Of a stretch of 64,000 nucleotides of DNA, positions 1-13,012 are shown in pieces. How positions within the stretch are numbered: the stretch's first letter is position 1; each line of letters starts with the position of its first letter. This stretch comes from Granulicatella adiacens ATCC 49175 (GTDB lineage Bacteria > Bacillota > Bacilli > Lactobacillales > Aerococcaceae). The notes beneath the pieces were generated by a model. It was not told the DNA's origin and ran no database searches. It worked only from the letters and a program-made list of their open reading frames with translations. The translations under genes were made by a program, and so were the position numbers. The stretch is taken from positions 1,612,001 through 1,676,000 of the forward strand of contig NZ_CP102283.1 in NCBI RefSeq assembly GCF_025150565.1, given 5' to 3'.

Positions 1-2021
1 CTTAGAGCCGTTGCCCCAAGGTTTGATGTCATGATTAGAATCGTATTTCTGAAGTCGACTTTACGTCCTTTCGAATCTGTCAAATGTCCATCATCTAAGA
101 CTTGTAATAAGATATTAAACACATCTGGGTGGGCTTTTTCAATTTCATCTAAAAGAATCACAGAGTAAGGTTTGTTGCGAATCTTCTCTGTTAATTGTCC
201 GCCTTCATCGAATCCAACGTATCCTGGAGGTGAACCCACTAAACGGCTAACCGCGTGTTTCTCCATGTACTCAGACATATCGATACGAACGAGCGCGTCT
301 TGGTCGCCAAACATCGCTTCTGCTAGAGTTTTAGCTAACTCTGTCTTACCAACCCCTGTAGATCCAAGGAATAAGAATGAACCGATTGGACGTTTTGGAT
401 CCTTCAATCCGCTACGAGCACGGCGAATCGAACGAGCGACCGCTGAAACGGCTTCTTCTTGTCCAATCACTCGTTGGTGCAATTCTTTTTCAAGATGTAC
501 CAGACGTTCACTTTCTTTTTTCTCCATTTGTTTCAATGGAATTCCTGTCCATTGCGATACCACTTCTGCGATATCTTCGTCTGTGATGGCTGCGACGAAT
601 TCTTGTTTGGCTTCAACTTCTACTTTCTTGCGTAGTTTTTCAAGCTTGTCGCGTTTGGCTTGTTCTTTCTTGCGTAAACGAGCTGCTTCTTCGAATTTTT
701 GCTCACGAATCGCTTCGTCTTTCTTCACTGCTAGTTCTGCCACTTCTACTTCGAGTTTTTGAAGCGGTGAGTGTTTGCCACTACGATCTAGTCGAGCTTT
801 AGCTGCTGTTTCGTCCATCAAGTCGATAGCTTTATCTGGTAATTTACGAGACGTAATATAACGGACTGATAATTGAACTGCTGCTTCAATCGCTGCGTCA
901 GTGATTTCCACGCGGTGATGCTCTTCATAACGTTTGCGAAGGCCTTTTAAGATTTCAACGGTATCATCTGCACTCGGTTCATTCACTTGAATGGAGGCAA
1001 ATCGACGCTCTAATGCAGCATCTTTCTCAATATATTTTTGATACTCGTCTAAAGTTGTTGCCCCAATGACTTGGATTTCTCCACGGGCAAGCGCTGGTTT
1101 TAAGATATTAGAAGCATCAATCGAACCTTCCGCTCCACCTGCGCCAATCAACGTATGCAACTCATCAATAAAGAGAATCACATCTTGTTCACGGTACACT
1201 TCATCCAAAATTTTCTTCATGCGCTCTTCGAATTCACCACGATATTTCGTTCCAGCAACGACTGCACCCATATCTAACATCATTAAGCGCTTCTCAGCGA
1301 TTTCTTCAGGAACTTCACCAGAAACCATTCGTTGAGCCAACCCTTCGACAATAGCTGTTTTACCAACACCTGGTTCCCCAACAAGGACTGGATTATTTTT
1401 CGTACGACGACTAATGATTTGAATAATACGACGTACTTCTTCTTCACGACCAACCACTGGATCAATCTTACCTTGGCGCGCTAGTTCTGTTAAATCACGT
1501 GCTAATCCATTTAATGTAGGCGTTCCCTCTTGGCTAGATTCTTGGCGAGCTTTTCTTTTAGCAGCTCCTGAATTAGCTGGTTGAATTCCTATTTTCCCGT
1601 AGATTTCTTTCATTAATTCTTGAGGGTCAACTTGGTTATCACGAAGAATCTTCGTTGCTAATACTTCCTCACGTAATAAGGCTAATAATAAGTGTTCTGT
1701 TCCAACTTGTGGCACTTCGAGGCGTTTTGCTTCATCTGTAGCAGATAAAATCACCTTTTTTGCTCTAGGAGAATAAGGCATTAAATAAGGATCCATCTGT
1801 TTACGGTTTGAGCCATATCCAGTCAGTGATTCGATTTCCGTACGAACAATTTCTGCTGTGAGGCCTGCTGCACGTAGTACATGACCAGCAATCCCTTCTT
1901 GTTCCAAGATTAATCCTAATAATAAATGCTCTGTTCCAACAGCCTGATGCTTAAATAAAATAGCTTCTCTAGCAGCTAAAACCATCGCACTTTTTGCTTT
2001 TGGTGTAAAAATTTCACTCAT
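1..2021 (-). CDS. clpC: ATP-dependent Clp protease ATP-binding subunit ClpC (3' end beyond window)
   Basis: HSP100 AAA+ unfoldase that delivers substrates to ClpP and is part of protein quality control in the cytoplasm. About 673 N-terminal residues are present; the C-terminus runs off the left edge. Visible parts: two Clp-N repeats (residues about 1-145), a first AAA+ module with Walker A GEPGVGKT near residue 213, a coiled middle region around 400-470 with the Lys/Glu-rich helices typical of ClpC, and a second AAA+ module with Walker A GSTGVGKT near residue 549. The start ATG (2019-2021) follows a GAAAGGA ribosome site and lies 20 bp after ctsR, so the two form an operon under the CtsR operator. 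The long middle region and the preceding ctsR favour ClpC over ClpE or ClpB. Confidence 0.95.
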   Translation of the reverse strand, partial: MSEIFTPKAKSAMVLAAREAILFKHQAVGTEHLLLGLILEQEGIAGHVLRAAGLTAEIVRTEIESLTGYGSNRKQMDPYLMPYSPRAKKVILSATDEAKRLEVPQVGTEHLLLALLREEVLATKILRDNQVDPQELMKEIYGKIGIQPANSGAAKRKARQESSQEGTPTLNGLARDLTELARQGKIDPVVGREEEVRRIIQIISRRTKNNPVLVGEPGVGKTAIVEGLAQRMVSGEVPEEIAEKRLMMLDMGAVVAGTKYRGEFEERMKKILDEVYREQDVILFIDELHTLIGAGGAEGSIDASNILKPALARGEIQVIGATTLDEYQKYIEKDAALERRFASIQVNEPSADDTVEILKGLRKRYEEHHRVEITDAAIEAAVQLSVRYITSRKLPDKAIDLMDETAAKARLDRSGKHSPLQKLEVEVAELAVKKDEAIREQKFEEAARLRKKEQAKRDKLEKLRKKVEVEAKQEFVAAITDEDIAEVVSQWTGIPLKQMEKKESERLVHLEKELHQRVIGQEEAVSAVARSIRRARSGLKDPKRPIGSFLFLGSTGVGKTELAKTLAEAMFGDQDALVRIDMSEYMEKHAVSRLVGSPPGYVGFDEGGQLTEKIRNKPYSVILLDEIEKAHPDVFNILLQVLDDGHLTDSKGRKVDFRNTILIMTSNLGATAL

Positions 2022-2041
2022 GGACTTTATCCTTTCTGTTT

Positions 2042-2503
2042 CTAACGATACTTCAAGTTATCGATTAATTTTTTCATCATAATACTACGAATTTCATCTC
2101 CGTTTTTAACAGAAACTGGAAACGTGTCCTTTTCCATCATCAAAGCCATCATTTGGGCTTCACGTTTTGATATTAATTCGTTCTCATATAAATTTTGTAA
2201 TAAATGATTTGCTTCTCGTACTGATAGTTGAGGCGGAATTAAATCTCCTAAAGTATTTAGAACATCCATTTCATCCACTAAATTTACTTTCATTATGCGG
2301 ATATATCCACCGCCACCTCGCTTACTTTCTACGACATACCCTTGTTGGATGGTAAAACGAGTATTAATCACGTAATTAATTTGAGAAGGAACGCAATTGA
2401 ATTGATCTGCAATCTCACTGCGTCTGATTTCTACTGTTTCATTCGAAAGCAATACATTTTTCAAATAACTTTCTATCAAATCGGACATATTTTGATTTTG
2501 CAT
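2042..2503 (-). CDS. ctsR: CtsR heat-shock transcriptional repressor
   Basis: Repressor of class III heat-shock genes (clp genes), 153 aa, the usual family length. It has an N-terminal winged helix-turn-helix (about 1-70) with the glycine-rich wing RGGGGYIRI near residues 62-70 that contacts the heptad operator, and a C-terminal domain that in relatives is a target of McsB and Clp control. It is the first gene of the ctsR-clpC operon. mcsA and mcsB, which stand between these genes in Bacillus, are absent here, as is common in Lactobacillales. An operator just upstream indicates autoregulation. Confidence 0.95.
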   Translation of the reverse strand: MQNQNMSDLIESYLKNVLLSNETVEIRRSEIADQFNCVPSQINYVINTRFTIQQGYVVESKRGGGGYIRIMKVNLVDEMDVLNTLGDLIPPQLSVREANHLLQNLYENELISKREAQMMALMMEKDTFPVSVKNGDEIRSIMMKKLIDNLKYR

Positions 2504-2521
2504 TCATCTTCCTCCTTTAAC

Positions 2522-2538
2522 CTTGACTATATTTGACT
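2522..2538 (-). promoter_or_regulatory. CtsR operator of ctsR-clpC
   Basis: On the minus strand this reads AGTCAAATATAGTCAAG, matching the known CtsR direct heptad repeat RGTCAAANANRGTCAAA except at the last base. It lies immediately downstream of the -10 box, where binding would block RNA polymerase. Confidence 0.88.
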
Positions 2539-2541
2539 TTA

Positions 2542-2570
2542 ATTATACAGAAGTTTTCTCTCCTTGCCAA
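2542..2570 (-). promoter_or_regulatory. sigma-A promoter of ctsR-clpC
   Basis: Minus strand TTGGCA (2565-2570), 17-bp spacer, TATAAT (2542-2547). It sits between the tRNA-cluster terminator and the CtsR operator. Confidence 0.8.
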
Positions 2571-2585
2571 TTATATTGCTTTTAA

Positions 2586-2620
2586 ACAAAAAAAAGAAGC
2601 TAAACAAATGTTTAGCTTCT
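2586..2620 (-). terminator. Rho-independent terminator of the rRNA-tRNA operon
   Basis: Perfect 11-bp stem AGAAGCTAAAC/GTTTAGCTTCT (2595-2605 with 2610-2620), four-base loop, then a long T run on the minus strand. It separates the tRNA block from the ctsR promoter region. Confidence 0.85.
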
Positions 2621-2634
2621 TTTCTTCATAACTA

Positions 2635-2708
2635 TCGGGAATACAGGATTCGAACCTACGACCCCTTGGTCCCAAACCAAGTGCTCTACCAAGCTGAGCT
2701 AATTCCCG
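2635..2708 (-). tRNA. tRNA-Pro (TGG)
   Basis: Cloverleaf with acceptor CGGGAAT/ATTCCCG, discriminator A, and anticodon loop TTTGGGA giving TGG. The last tRNA of the cluster. The 3' CCA is not encoded. Confidence 0.95.
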
Positions 2709-2718
2709 TAAGAAAAAA

Positions 2719-2792
2719 TGCACCCAACAGGAGTCGAACCTGTAACCGCTTGATTCGTAGTCAAGTACTCTATCCAATTGAGCTATGGGTGC
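2719..2792 (-). tRNA. tRNA-Arg (ACG)
   Basis: Acceptor GCACCCA/TGGGTGC, anticodon stem CTTGA/TCAAG with loop CTACGAA, giving ACG (A34 is expected to become inosine). CCA is not encoded. Confidence 0.95.
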
Positions 2793-2809
2793 ATTGTATA
2801 TTTAGTTAA

Positions 2810-2895
2810 TGCCGAGGACCGGGGTCGAACCGGTACGGTCATCACTGACCGCAGGATTTTAAGTCCTGTGCGTCTGCCAATTCCGCCACCCCGGC
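2810..2895 (-). tRNA. tRNA-Leu (TAA)
   Basis: 86-nt class II tRNA with a long variable arm (GCGGTCAGTGATGACCGT). Anticodon TAA. Acceptor GCCGGGG pairs with CCTCGGC. Confidence 0.95.
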
Positions 2896-2921
2896 ATGGG
2901 CCATGGTTTTACATTGGCTAA

Positions 2922-2992
2922 GCGGAAGACGGGGTTCGAACCCGCGACCCCCACCTTGGCAAGGTGGTGTTCTACCACTGAACTACTTCCGC
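2922..2992 (-). tRNA. tRNA-Gly (GCC)
   Basis: 71-nt cloverleaf, acceptor GCGGAAG/CTTCCGC, anticodon loop TTGCCAA giving GCC. Confidence 0.95.
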
Positions 2993-3006
2993 AAATTTGG
3001 TTTTAA

Positions 3007-3079
3007 TGCCGGCTAAAGGACTTGAACCCTCGACCCTCTGATTACAAATCAGATGCTCTACCAACTGAGCTAAGCCGGC
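3007..3079 (-). tRNA. tRNA-Thr (TGT)
   Basis: Acceptor GCCGGCT/AGCCGGC, anticodon stem TCTGA/TCAGA, loop TTTGTAA giving TGT. Its partner tRNA-Thr(CGT) is at 8537-8609 on the other strand. Confidence 0.95.
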
Positions 3080-3081
3080 TA

Positions 3082-3154
3082 TGAGTGATACAGGGCTCGA
3101 ACCTGTGACCCTCTGATTAAAAGTCAGATGCTCTACCAACTGAGCTAATCACTC
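3082..3154 (-). tRNA. tRNA-Lys (TTT)
   Basis: Acceptor GAGTGAT/ATCACTC, anticodon loop CTTTTAA giving TTT. Confidence 0.95.
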
Positions 3155-3159
3155 ATCAA

Positions 3160-3232
3160 TGGAGGTTAACGGGATCGAACCGCTGACCCTCTGCTTGTAA
3201 GGCAGATGCTCTCCCAGCTGAGCTAAACCTCC
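3160..3232 (-). tRNA. tRNA-Val (TAC)
   Basis: Acceptor GGAGGTT/AACCTCC, anticodon loop CTTACAA giving TAC. First tRNA after the 5S gene. The order Val-Lys-Thr-Gly-Leu-Arg-Pro is a shortened form of the post-5S tRNA block typical of Bacilli. Confidence 0.95.
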
Positions 3233-3244
3233 ATTATAATAAAG

Positions 3245-3360
3245 CGTGGCAACGTCCTACCCTCGCAGGGAGAAACCCCCAACTACTATCGGCGCTAAGA
3301 AGCTTAACTTCTGTGTTCGAGATGGGAACAGGTGTATCCTTCTTGCCATCGTCACCACAC
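3245..3360 (-). rRNA. rrf: 5S ribosomal RNA
   Basis: Recognised from the conserved core (CCCATCTCGAACACAGAAG and GCGCCGATAGTAG on the minus strand) and the closing helix formed by TGTGG at the 5' end. About 116 nt. Ends are approximate to a few bases. Confidence 0.93.
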
Positions 3361-3435
3361 TTTATTTCTGAAAAAACTTTCGTTCTTTCAAAACTGAATC
3401 TATATCCAACTCCATCAATCTACCAGCTATACAAC

Positions 3436-8126
<4,691 letters not shown>

Positions 8127-8300
8127 AATTTGAATTTTCATGAGCTTTGAAAAGCTCATTTTAATTACTGACTTATTGTATCTCTTTAAGAGATAAGAAA
8201 TTGTTGTTTCTTCATTAAAATTAATGAAGTCCCTACACATTTGGTTCGTCTTCTTTGTTCAGTTTTCAAAGGTCAATCGTTGTTTTGCAACAACTTCTAT

Positions 8301-8329
8301 ATCCTATCACAGGACATTTTTACTGTCAA
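8301..8329 (-). promoter_or_regulatory. rRNA operon promoter
   Basis: Minus strand TTGACA (8324-8329), 17-bp spacer, TAGGAT (8301-8306) with a TG one base before the -10 (extended -10). About 175 bp upstream of mature 16S, a normal distance. Confidence 0.7.
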
Positions 8330-8494
8330 CAGTTTTTATTCAACTTTTTCAAAGTTTTTTGAAACTGTTTTATAAGCGAACGTTCGCTCAACAGTGATAT
8401 TAATTTATCATAACCAAGAACTGTTTGCAAACGAAATGATTTATTTTTTAAAAAAATTTTTTAATTCCTTTTTCATTGATTTTTCAATAAAGTC

Positions 8495-8523
8495 TTTACT
8501 TTCTTTTTAGAGGCTCGTATAAT
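8495..8523 (+). promoter_or_regulatory. promoter of tRNA-Thr(CGT)
   Basis: TTTACT (8495-8500), 17-bp spacer, TATAAT (8518-8523), 13 bp before the tRNA. Confidence 0.7.
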
Positions 8524-8536
8524 AAAGAGTACATCA

Positions 8537-8609
8537 GCCGAAATAGCTCAGTTGGCAGAGCAACGCACTCGTAACGCGTAGGTCGCAGGTTCGACCCCTG
8601 TTTTCGGCA
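8537..8609 (+). tRNA. tRNA-Thr (CGT)
   Basis: Acceptor GCCGAAA/TTTCGGC, D-arm AGCTCAGTTGGCAGAGC, anticodon loop CTCGTAA giving CGT, T-arm GCAGG-TTCGACC-CCTGT. A single-gene unit with its own promoter and terminator. The last anticodon-stem pair is A-C, a small irregularity. Confidence 0.93.
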
Positions 8610-8617
8610 TCTATTAG

Positions 8618-8663
8618 AAAAGCGTTCAAGAAGAGGTCAAATGAATCTTCTTGAACGCTTTTT
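8618..8663 (+). terminator. Bidirectional terminator between tRNA-Thr and the lipid kinase gene
   Basis: 14-bp perfect stem AGCGTTCAAGAAGA/TCTTCTTGAACGCT with T runs on both strands. It serves the plus-strand tRNA and the convergent minus-strand kinase gene. Confidence 0.85.
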
Positions 8664-8690
8664 ATTATTATTTTTGTACGAGTATTCACT

Positions 8691-9572
8691 TTACTCTTTT
8701 GGAGCTGAGTAAACTGAAACGTGATTCCCAAAAATTTTAATCTGAACTGGAAGATCGTCTGATTGGTCTCCATCAACGTCAGACTCTAGTTTGGAATCCG
8801 ATGAAATTTTTATATTTTTTGCTTTAATATATTCGATATTTTCATTTTCAACCACATCCCCTTTTAATATATTAGGAATGAGTGATAGTTTTGAGAAGAT
8901 AGAAGCATCTTTAAGAATCAATATATTAGCATAGCCATCCTTGTTTTCATCAAACATTTTTTTGTCCGCATAATAGTTGGACAATAGAACAAGTACTTGA
9001 CTAGCTTCTCCGTGATAGTTTCCATTCTCTGTTTCAACATGAATCATAAACGCTTCATCTTTTAATACCGATTTCATCGTATTAATTGCATAGGCTAAAA
9101 CCCCATATTTTGTCTTATCTTCAATCTCAACATTGTGAATGGCTTCTGGCAGGGATCCCACACTAAAAATATATCCAAAGTAATGATCGTTAGCTTTCCC
9201 AATATCAATAGCGTTGGTATTGTTGAAATCGAGTTCTTCTATCGCTTGGTCAATATCTTGACTGATTTCTAATAATTTTGTAATTAAATTACCTGTCCCA
9301 CCTGGGATAATCCCTAGTTTAGGAATATATTCTTTTTCAGCTATTCCTGAAATTACTTCATTAACGGTACCATCACCACCAAACACTACTACAGCTTCAG
9401 CTTTTTCTTTAACAGCTTCTTCAGCAAAAATAGTTGCGTCTTTCGCTTTCTCAGTTATTCTAGTTTCAACAACGTCAAAATATTCTTTCGCTTTGTTTTC
9501 AATTTTTTCTTTATAATCCAAAGCTTTTTCTCCACCAGAAGTTGGATTAATAATAATCATTACTTTTTTCAT
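8691..9572 (-). CDS. YegS/DagK-family lipid kinase
   Basis: Soluble diacylglycerol-kinase-type enzyme that phosphorylates a membrane lipid (in Firmicutes, typically diacylglycerol from lipoteichoic acid turnover, using ATP). The N-terminal DAGK catalytic domain carries the INPTSGG nucleotide motif near residue 10 and GGDGTVNEVISGI near residue 66; the C-terminal beta-sandwich is typical of YegS/BmrU proteins. About 293 aa, normal length. I place the start at the ATG ending at 9572 because GGGAG lies nine bases before it; the upstream ATG (9581) is too close to that site. A possible extended -10 promoter TGTTATAAT is at 9663-9671. The exact substrate is not determined. Confidence 0.85.
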   Translation of the reverse strand: MKKVMIIINPTSGGEKALDYKEKIENKAKEYFDVVETRITEKAKDATIFAEEAVKEKAEAVVVFGGDGTVNEVISGIAEKEYIPKLGIIPGGTGNLITKLLEISQDIDQAIEELDFNNTNAIDIGKANDHYFGYIFSVGSLPEAIHNVEIEDKTKYGVLAYAINTMKSVLKDEAFMIHVETENGNYHGEASQVLVLLSNYYADKKMFDENKDGYANILILKDASIFSKLSLIPNILKGDVVENENIEYIKAKNIKISSDSKLESDVDGDQSDDLPVQIKIFGNHVSVYSAPKE

Positions 9573-9730
9573 CCTAAACATCTCCCTATTCTGTTGTTCA
9601 AAATCATTTTAAACCTACTTTCGAATAGCTTGCCTTATTAATATTCTAAGTATTTGTAATGCATTATAACATATGATAATGTATTCCTTATCTTTTTTAT
9701 CTTACTTTAATGGTAATCAATATCTATAAA

Positions 9731-9760
9731 AATAAGGCCGAGTAATTACCCGACCTTTTT
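9731..9760 (-). terminator. Terminator of the rpmG-secE-nusG-pepT unit
   Basis: Minus strand stem GGTCGGG/CTCGGCC (9735-9754) followed by TTATTTTTAT. The pepT stop codon lies in the loop. Confidence 0.8.
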
Positions 9761-10990
9761 ATTTTGTACTAATTTAATTATCTTCAATACTACATCACTG
9801 GCTTTTTGCATGCTTTCGAGAGTTACGAATTCGTATTGCCCATGGAGGTTCTCAGCTCCGGTAAATAAGTTTGGAGTTGGGATTCCTTTATAAGTAATAA
9901 TACATCCATCTGTTCCTCCACGGAATGGTTGAATATCTGGCGTGATACCACATTCTTTATAAGCCTCAATTGCTACTTCAACTGAAGTCATATCGTCTTT
10001 TAGGATTTCATACATATTATAGTACTCATCGTAAATCGTACATTCGATACGTGGCACATCATACGTTGCATTTTGCGCATCGACGATTTGTTGGAACTGC
10101 GCTTTTCGCTCTTCGAATTTCTCCATCGAGTGATCACGAATAATATATTCCAATTCAACCTTACCGATGTCGCCTGATTGTTTCGATAACATAAAGTATC
10201 CTTCGTACCCACTTGTACGTTCTGGCACTTCATCCACTGGCATGTGAGCAAATAGTTTTGCCGCTTCCGCTAAAGCATTCACCATGACATCTTTGGCTTG
10301 CCCTGGGTGAACACTAGTCCCGTGAATTGTCACCACTGCACGAGCCGCATTAAACGTTTCATATTCTAACTTTCCTACCACTCCACTATCTAAAGTATAG
10401 GCAAATTTTGCAGGCATTCTATCCGCTTTGAAACGGTGTGCGCCCTTTCCAATTTCTTCGTCAGGCCCAAATGCTAACCATATATCGCCATGCGGAATCT
10501 CTGGATGAGCCATTAAGTACAAACACGCTTCTAATACCGAAACGAGCCCTGCCTTATCATCGGCACCCAGCAGTGTAGTCCCGTCTGTGGTAATTAGCGT
10601 TTCACCGATATAATTCTTCAAATTTGGAAACTCGCTGACCGTCATCACCAAATTTTTCTGGGCATTTAGCAACACATCTTCTCCATTATAATTCTCGTGA
10701 ATTTGTGGATTGATATTTTCAGCGTTGAAATCTGCGGTATCGACGTGGGCGATAAACCCAATCGCTGGAGCCGTACTTTCTTCTGTTAAGTTACTGGGGA
10801 GTAGCGCCACTAAGTAGCTATCCTCTGGATCGAGTTCTACTTTTGTAAAGCCATACCCCACTAATTCATCACGAAGCATCTCTAAAAATTCCCATTGGCT
10901 CTTTGTCGTAGGGATGCTAGTTGATTTCAAGTCACTACGCGTATTGATTTTCGCATATCGAATAAATCGTTCTAACATTGTAGGATACAT
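9746..10990 (-). CDS. pepT: Peptidase T (tripeptide aminopeptidase)
   Basis: Zinc M20B peptidase that removes the N-terminal residue from tripeptides in the cytoplasm, part of peptide nutrition. Visible metal-site motifs: AHVDTADF (HxD), GADDKAG, GPDEEIGKGAH (catalytic Glu-Glu) and the C-terminal FRGGTDG. About 414 aa, family length. The start at MYPTMLERF (ATG 10988-10990) matches the way relatives begin and sits one base after the nusG stop, which suggests translational reinitiation. An upstream ATG at 11005 would overlap nusG. Joining a peptidase gene to nusG is not the usual arrangement. Confidence 0.92.
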   Translation of the reverse strand: MYPTMLERFIRYAKINTRSDLKSTSIPTTKSQWEFLEMLRDELVGYGFTKVELDPEDSYLVALLPSNLTEESTAPAIGFIAHVDTADFNAENINPQIHENYNGEDVLLNAQKNLVMTVSEFPNLKNYIGETLITTDGTTLLGADDKAGLVSVLEACLYLMAHPEIPHGDIWLAFGPDEEIGKGAHRFKADRMPAKFAYTLDSGVVGKLEYETFNAARAVVTIHGTSVHPGQAKDVMVNALAEAAKLFAHMPVDEVPERTSGYEGYFMLSKQSGDIGKVELEYIIRDHSMEKFEERKAQFQQIVDAQNATYDVPRIECTIYDEYYNMYEILKDDMTSVEVAIEAYKECGITPDIQPFRGGTDGCIITYKGIPTPNLFTGAENLHGQYEFVTLESMQKASDVVLKIIKLVQNKKVG

Positions 10991-10991
10991 T

Positions 10992-11537
10992 TTAATAAGA
11001 GTCATCTTCTTTCACTTGGTGGAACTCTAAGTCTGCAATGGTTTCACGACCGAACATTTCAATCGCTACTTTAATTTTTTGTTTTTCGTGGTCAAGTTCT
11101 ACTACTTTACCGCTCATATCGTTGAAGGCACCTTCAGTGATGATTACGTAATCTCCAACAGATACATGTAAATCAACTGGAGCATGTACTTTTTCACCGA
11201 TACGTCCTAAGATTGCTTCTACTTCTTCTGGTAATAAAGGAGATGGTTTTGAACCCGCACCGTGCGAACCAACGAAACCTGTTACCCCAGGAGTGTTACG
11301 AACGACGTACCACGCTTGGTCAGACATCACCATTTCTACTAATACATAACCAGGGAAAGTTTTTTCCACCGTTGTTTTTGTTTTACCATCTTTTACTTCA
11401 ACTTCCTCTTCTTCAGGAACGATGACACGAAAAATATTTTCTTCCATCCCCATGCTTTGGATACGTGATAAAAGATTTGATTTCACTTTGTTTTCATATC
11501 CTGAATACGTGTGTAATACATACCATTCTTTTTCCAT
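10992..11537 (-). CDS. nusG: Transcription termination/antitermination factor NusG
   Basis: Binds RNA polymerase through its NGN domain (residues about 1-110; WYVLHTYSGYENKV at the N-terminus) and couples it to Rho or ribosomes through the C-terminal KOW domain (GDYVIITEGAFNDMSGKV near 127-144). 181 aa, normal. The gene follows secE, with a terminator-like hairpin between them. Confidence 0.97.
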   Translation of the reverse strand: MEKEWYVLHTYSGYENKVKSNLLSRIQSMGMEENIFRVIVPEEEEVEVKDGKTKTTVEKTFPGYVLVEMVMSDQAWYVVRNTPGVTGFVGSHGAGSKPSPLLPEEVEAILGRIGEKVHAPVDLHVSVGDYVIITEGAFNDMSGKVVELDHEKQKIKVAIEMFGRETIADLEFHQVKEDDSY

Positions 11538-11575
11538 TAATACTCCTCCTTAAAGAATCAACAACATTTTTCCAT

Positions 11576-11607
11576 ACAAAAAAACCTTCAAGATGAAGGT
11601 TTTTTTC
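11576..11607 (-). terminator. Terminator-like hairpin in the secE-nusG gap (possible attenuator)
   Basis: Stem AACCTTC/GAAGGTT (11583-11589 with 11595-11601) followed by seven T on the minus strand, only about 45 bp before the nusG start. A TGATATACT extended -10 lies just upstream (11618-11626), so a short leader RNA could end here. Confidence 0.6.
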
Positions 11608-11646
11608 AACTGCTTTTAGTATATCACTAATCACTATAAAGTACTA

Positions 11647-11817
11647 TTATTTTAAAAGGAATGTAATGAGTTGATGAATCCCATAGTCCACCACAGCAAA
11701 AAAGCCTAATGCTACTACCACTGTAATAATTACTGTAATAGTATATTTGTTTACTTCTTTACCTGTTGGCCATGTTACTTTTTTCATCTCTTTAAAAACA
11801 TTTGATAAAAAACGCAT
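11647..11817 (-). CDS. secE: Preprotein translocase subunit SecE
   Basis: 56-aa single-span membrane subunit of the SecYEG channel. The short amphipathic segment FKEMKKVTWPTGKEV (about 8-22) is the conserved SecE signature, followed by one transmembrane helix (about 27-50). The ATG at 11815-11817 has AAAGGGAG upstream. It lies between rpmG and nusG, the classic order. Confidence 0.95.
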   Translation of the reverse strand: MRFLSNVFKEMKKVTWPTGKEVNKYTITVIITVVVALGFFAVVDYGIHQLITFLLK

Positions 11818-11837
11818 GCTGGGTCTCCCTTTCCTCT

Positions 11838-11990
11838 TTATTTTGTTTCACGATGTAGTGTTTGTTTATTACAATATTTGCAGAATTTTTTGATTTCTAA
11901 ACGTTCAACTCGACGATTTTGACCAAGAGTAATGGTGTAATTTCTTGATCCACATACACTACAAGCTAACGCTGCTTTTTTCTGTGCCAT
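11838..11990 (-). CDS. rpmG: 50S ribosomal protein L33
   Basis: 50-aa ribosomal protein that keeps the zinc ribbon: CSVCG near residue 10 and CKYC near residue 37, i.e. the zinc-containing (C+) form. The position upstream of secE is typical. A good sigma-A promoter lies in front. Confidence 0.95.
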   Translation of the reverse strand: MAQKKAALACSVCGSRNYTITLGQNRRVERLEIKKFCKYCNKQTLHRETK

Positions 11991-12025
11991 TCTTTCACTA
12001 CTTTCTATAAATCCATATCTATTTA

Positions 12026-12054
12026 ATCATAAGGAAACAGTGAAATTTTGTCAA
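12026..12054 (-). promoter_or_regulatory. Promoter of rpmG-secE-nusG-pepT
   Basis: Minus strand TTGACA (12049-12054), 17-bp spacer, TATGAT (12026-12031), about 36 bp before the rpmG start. Confidence 0.85.
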
Positions 12055-12061
12055 GTCAACA

Positions 12062-13012
12062 CTAGTAGCCTAATAATATTGCTACAAGAAGCAGAATAAT
12101 TTGTAAAGAATGAATCATTACCATATTTTTAATGGCTAAAGCAAAGGTTGTTTTCTTATCTTGTACAGCTTTGAACTGCTGAATATGTTTATAAATAGGA
12201 ATTCCAACTACAAGAACACCAAGCAGGATCCATGGCACAACTCCTAACAATACAGCTAGTAGAATCGCCCCCAACGCAACTGCATAAAGCACTTGATACA
12301 CCACTAAAGCTTGTTTCTTTCCAATATAGTAAACCAATGTATAACGGTGGTTGGTAATATCCGTTTCTAAGTCACAGATATTGTTGCTTAACATAATATT
12401 GGCAATCGTACAAACAAGTGGCAATGATAACAGAAACACCTTTAACTGAGCAACGATATCCAGTTGCATCGTTAAAATACTTCCGTCTAACTGCACGCCT
12501 GCAAAAATAGTTCCTTCTGGCACATTTAAAAATACCGTAATCCAGAAAATCCCGAATCCCATCGTGAAACCTGACAACACTTCACCAAGAGGCATCCGAG
12601 AAATCGGAATTGGACCAAAAGTATAGAACACACCGATAAAGAAACAAAGTGCTCCGACCATTAACAAAATAATATTCGTGCGCACCACAAGAACGATTCC
12701 AAAAACTGTAGCTACTGCAAACAGAATCCCGAATACTTGCCACGCTTTTTTCACCGTTATACTACTTGTTCCAATCACATTATGATGATCACGATAGTCA
12801 GAGTTCTTTGCTTTTACATAGTCCATCAAATTATTCATAACGGTCGTAGCCATATCAAATGACAACATTCCAATAAAGAAGAGGCACATATTAAGAAGAT
12901 TAATTTCTTTAAATAATATAAAAGAATAGCATAAAGCAGTTAAAAATGGGAAAACGCTAGCCAATTTCGTTCGCAATTCCACTAATTCAATAAATTCTTT
13001 TTTTGACATCAT
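12062..13012 (-). CDS. dmkA: UbiA-family prenyltransferase, DmkA type (demethylmenaquinone synthesis for EET)
   Basis: Integral membrane enzyme that transfers a polyprenyl chain to 1,4-dihydroxy-2-naphthoate to make demethylmenaquinone. Both Asp-rich motifs are visible: NNLMDYVKAKNSDYRD (about 60-75) and NNICDLETD (about 212-220), with about eight transmembrane helices. 316 aa. Its start overlaps the apbE stop (ATGA), so the two are coupled. Close association with apbE, pplA, dmkB and ndh2 points to the EET-dedicated paralogue rather than housekeeping MenA. No men genes for naphthoate synthesis lie in this window, so the precursor may come from outside or from another locus. Confidence 0.85.
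   Translation of the reverse strand: MMSKKEFIELVELRTKLASVFPFLTALCYSFILFKEINLLNMCLFFIGMLSFDMATTVMNNLMDYVKAKNSDYRDHHNVIGTSSITVKKAWQVFGILFAVATVFGIVLVVRTNIILLMVGALCFFIGVFYTFGPIPISRMPLGEVLSGFTMGFGIFWITVFLNVPEGTIFAGVQLDGSILTMQLDIVAQLKVFLLSLPLVCTIANIMLSNNICDLETDITNHRYTLVYYIGKKQALVVYQVLYAVALGAILLAVLLGVVPWILLGVLVVGIPIYKHIQQFKAVQDKKTTFALAIKNMVMIHSLQIILLLVAILLGY

Larger units (their letters stand above)
8127..8536. other. rRNA operon leader and upstream control region
   Basis: No coding sequence seen. The 16S-proximal part holds leader sequence with pairing segments (GTGTAGGGACTTCATT and others). Further out lie the rrn promoter, a 14-bp palindrome at 8375-8388 and an A/T-run-rich stretch (8430-8480) that could serve as an UP element. 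The right end carries the divergent tRNA-Thr promoter. Confidence 0.6.

Noticed and set aside
172-762. Long plus-strand reading frame opposite clpC
   Set aside because: Antisense to a strongly conserved clpC frame, Ser/Arg-rich, with no ribosome site; a shadow ORF.
2564-2809. Short ORFs across the tRNA cluster
   Set aside because: They read through tRNA-Pro and tRNA-Arg sequences.
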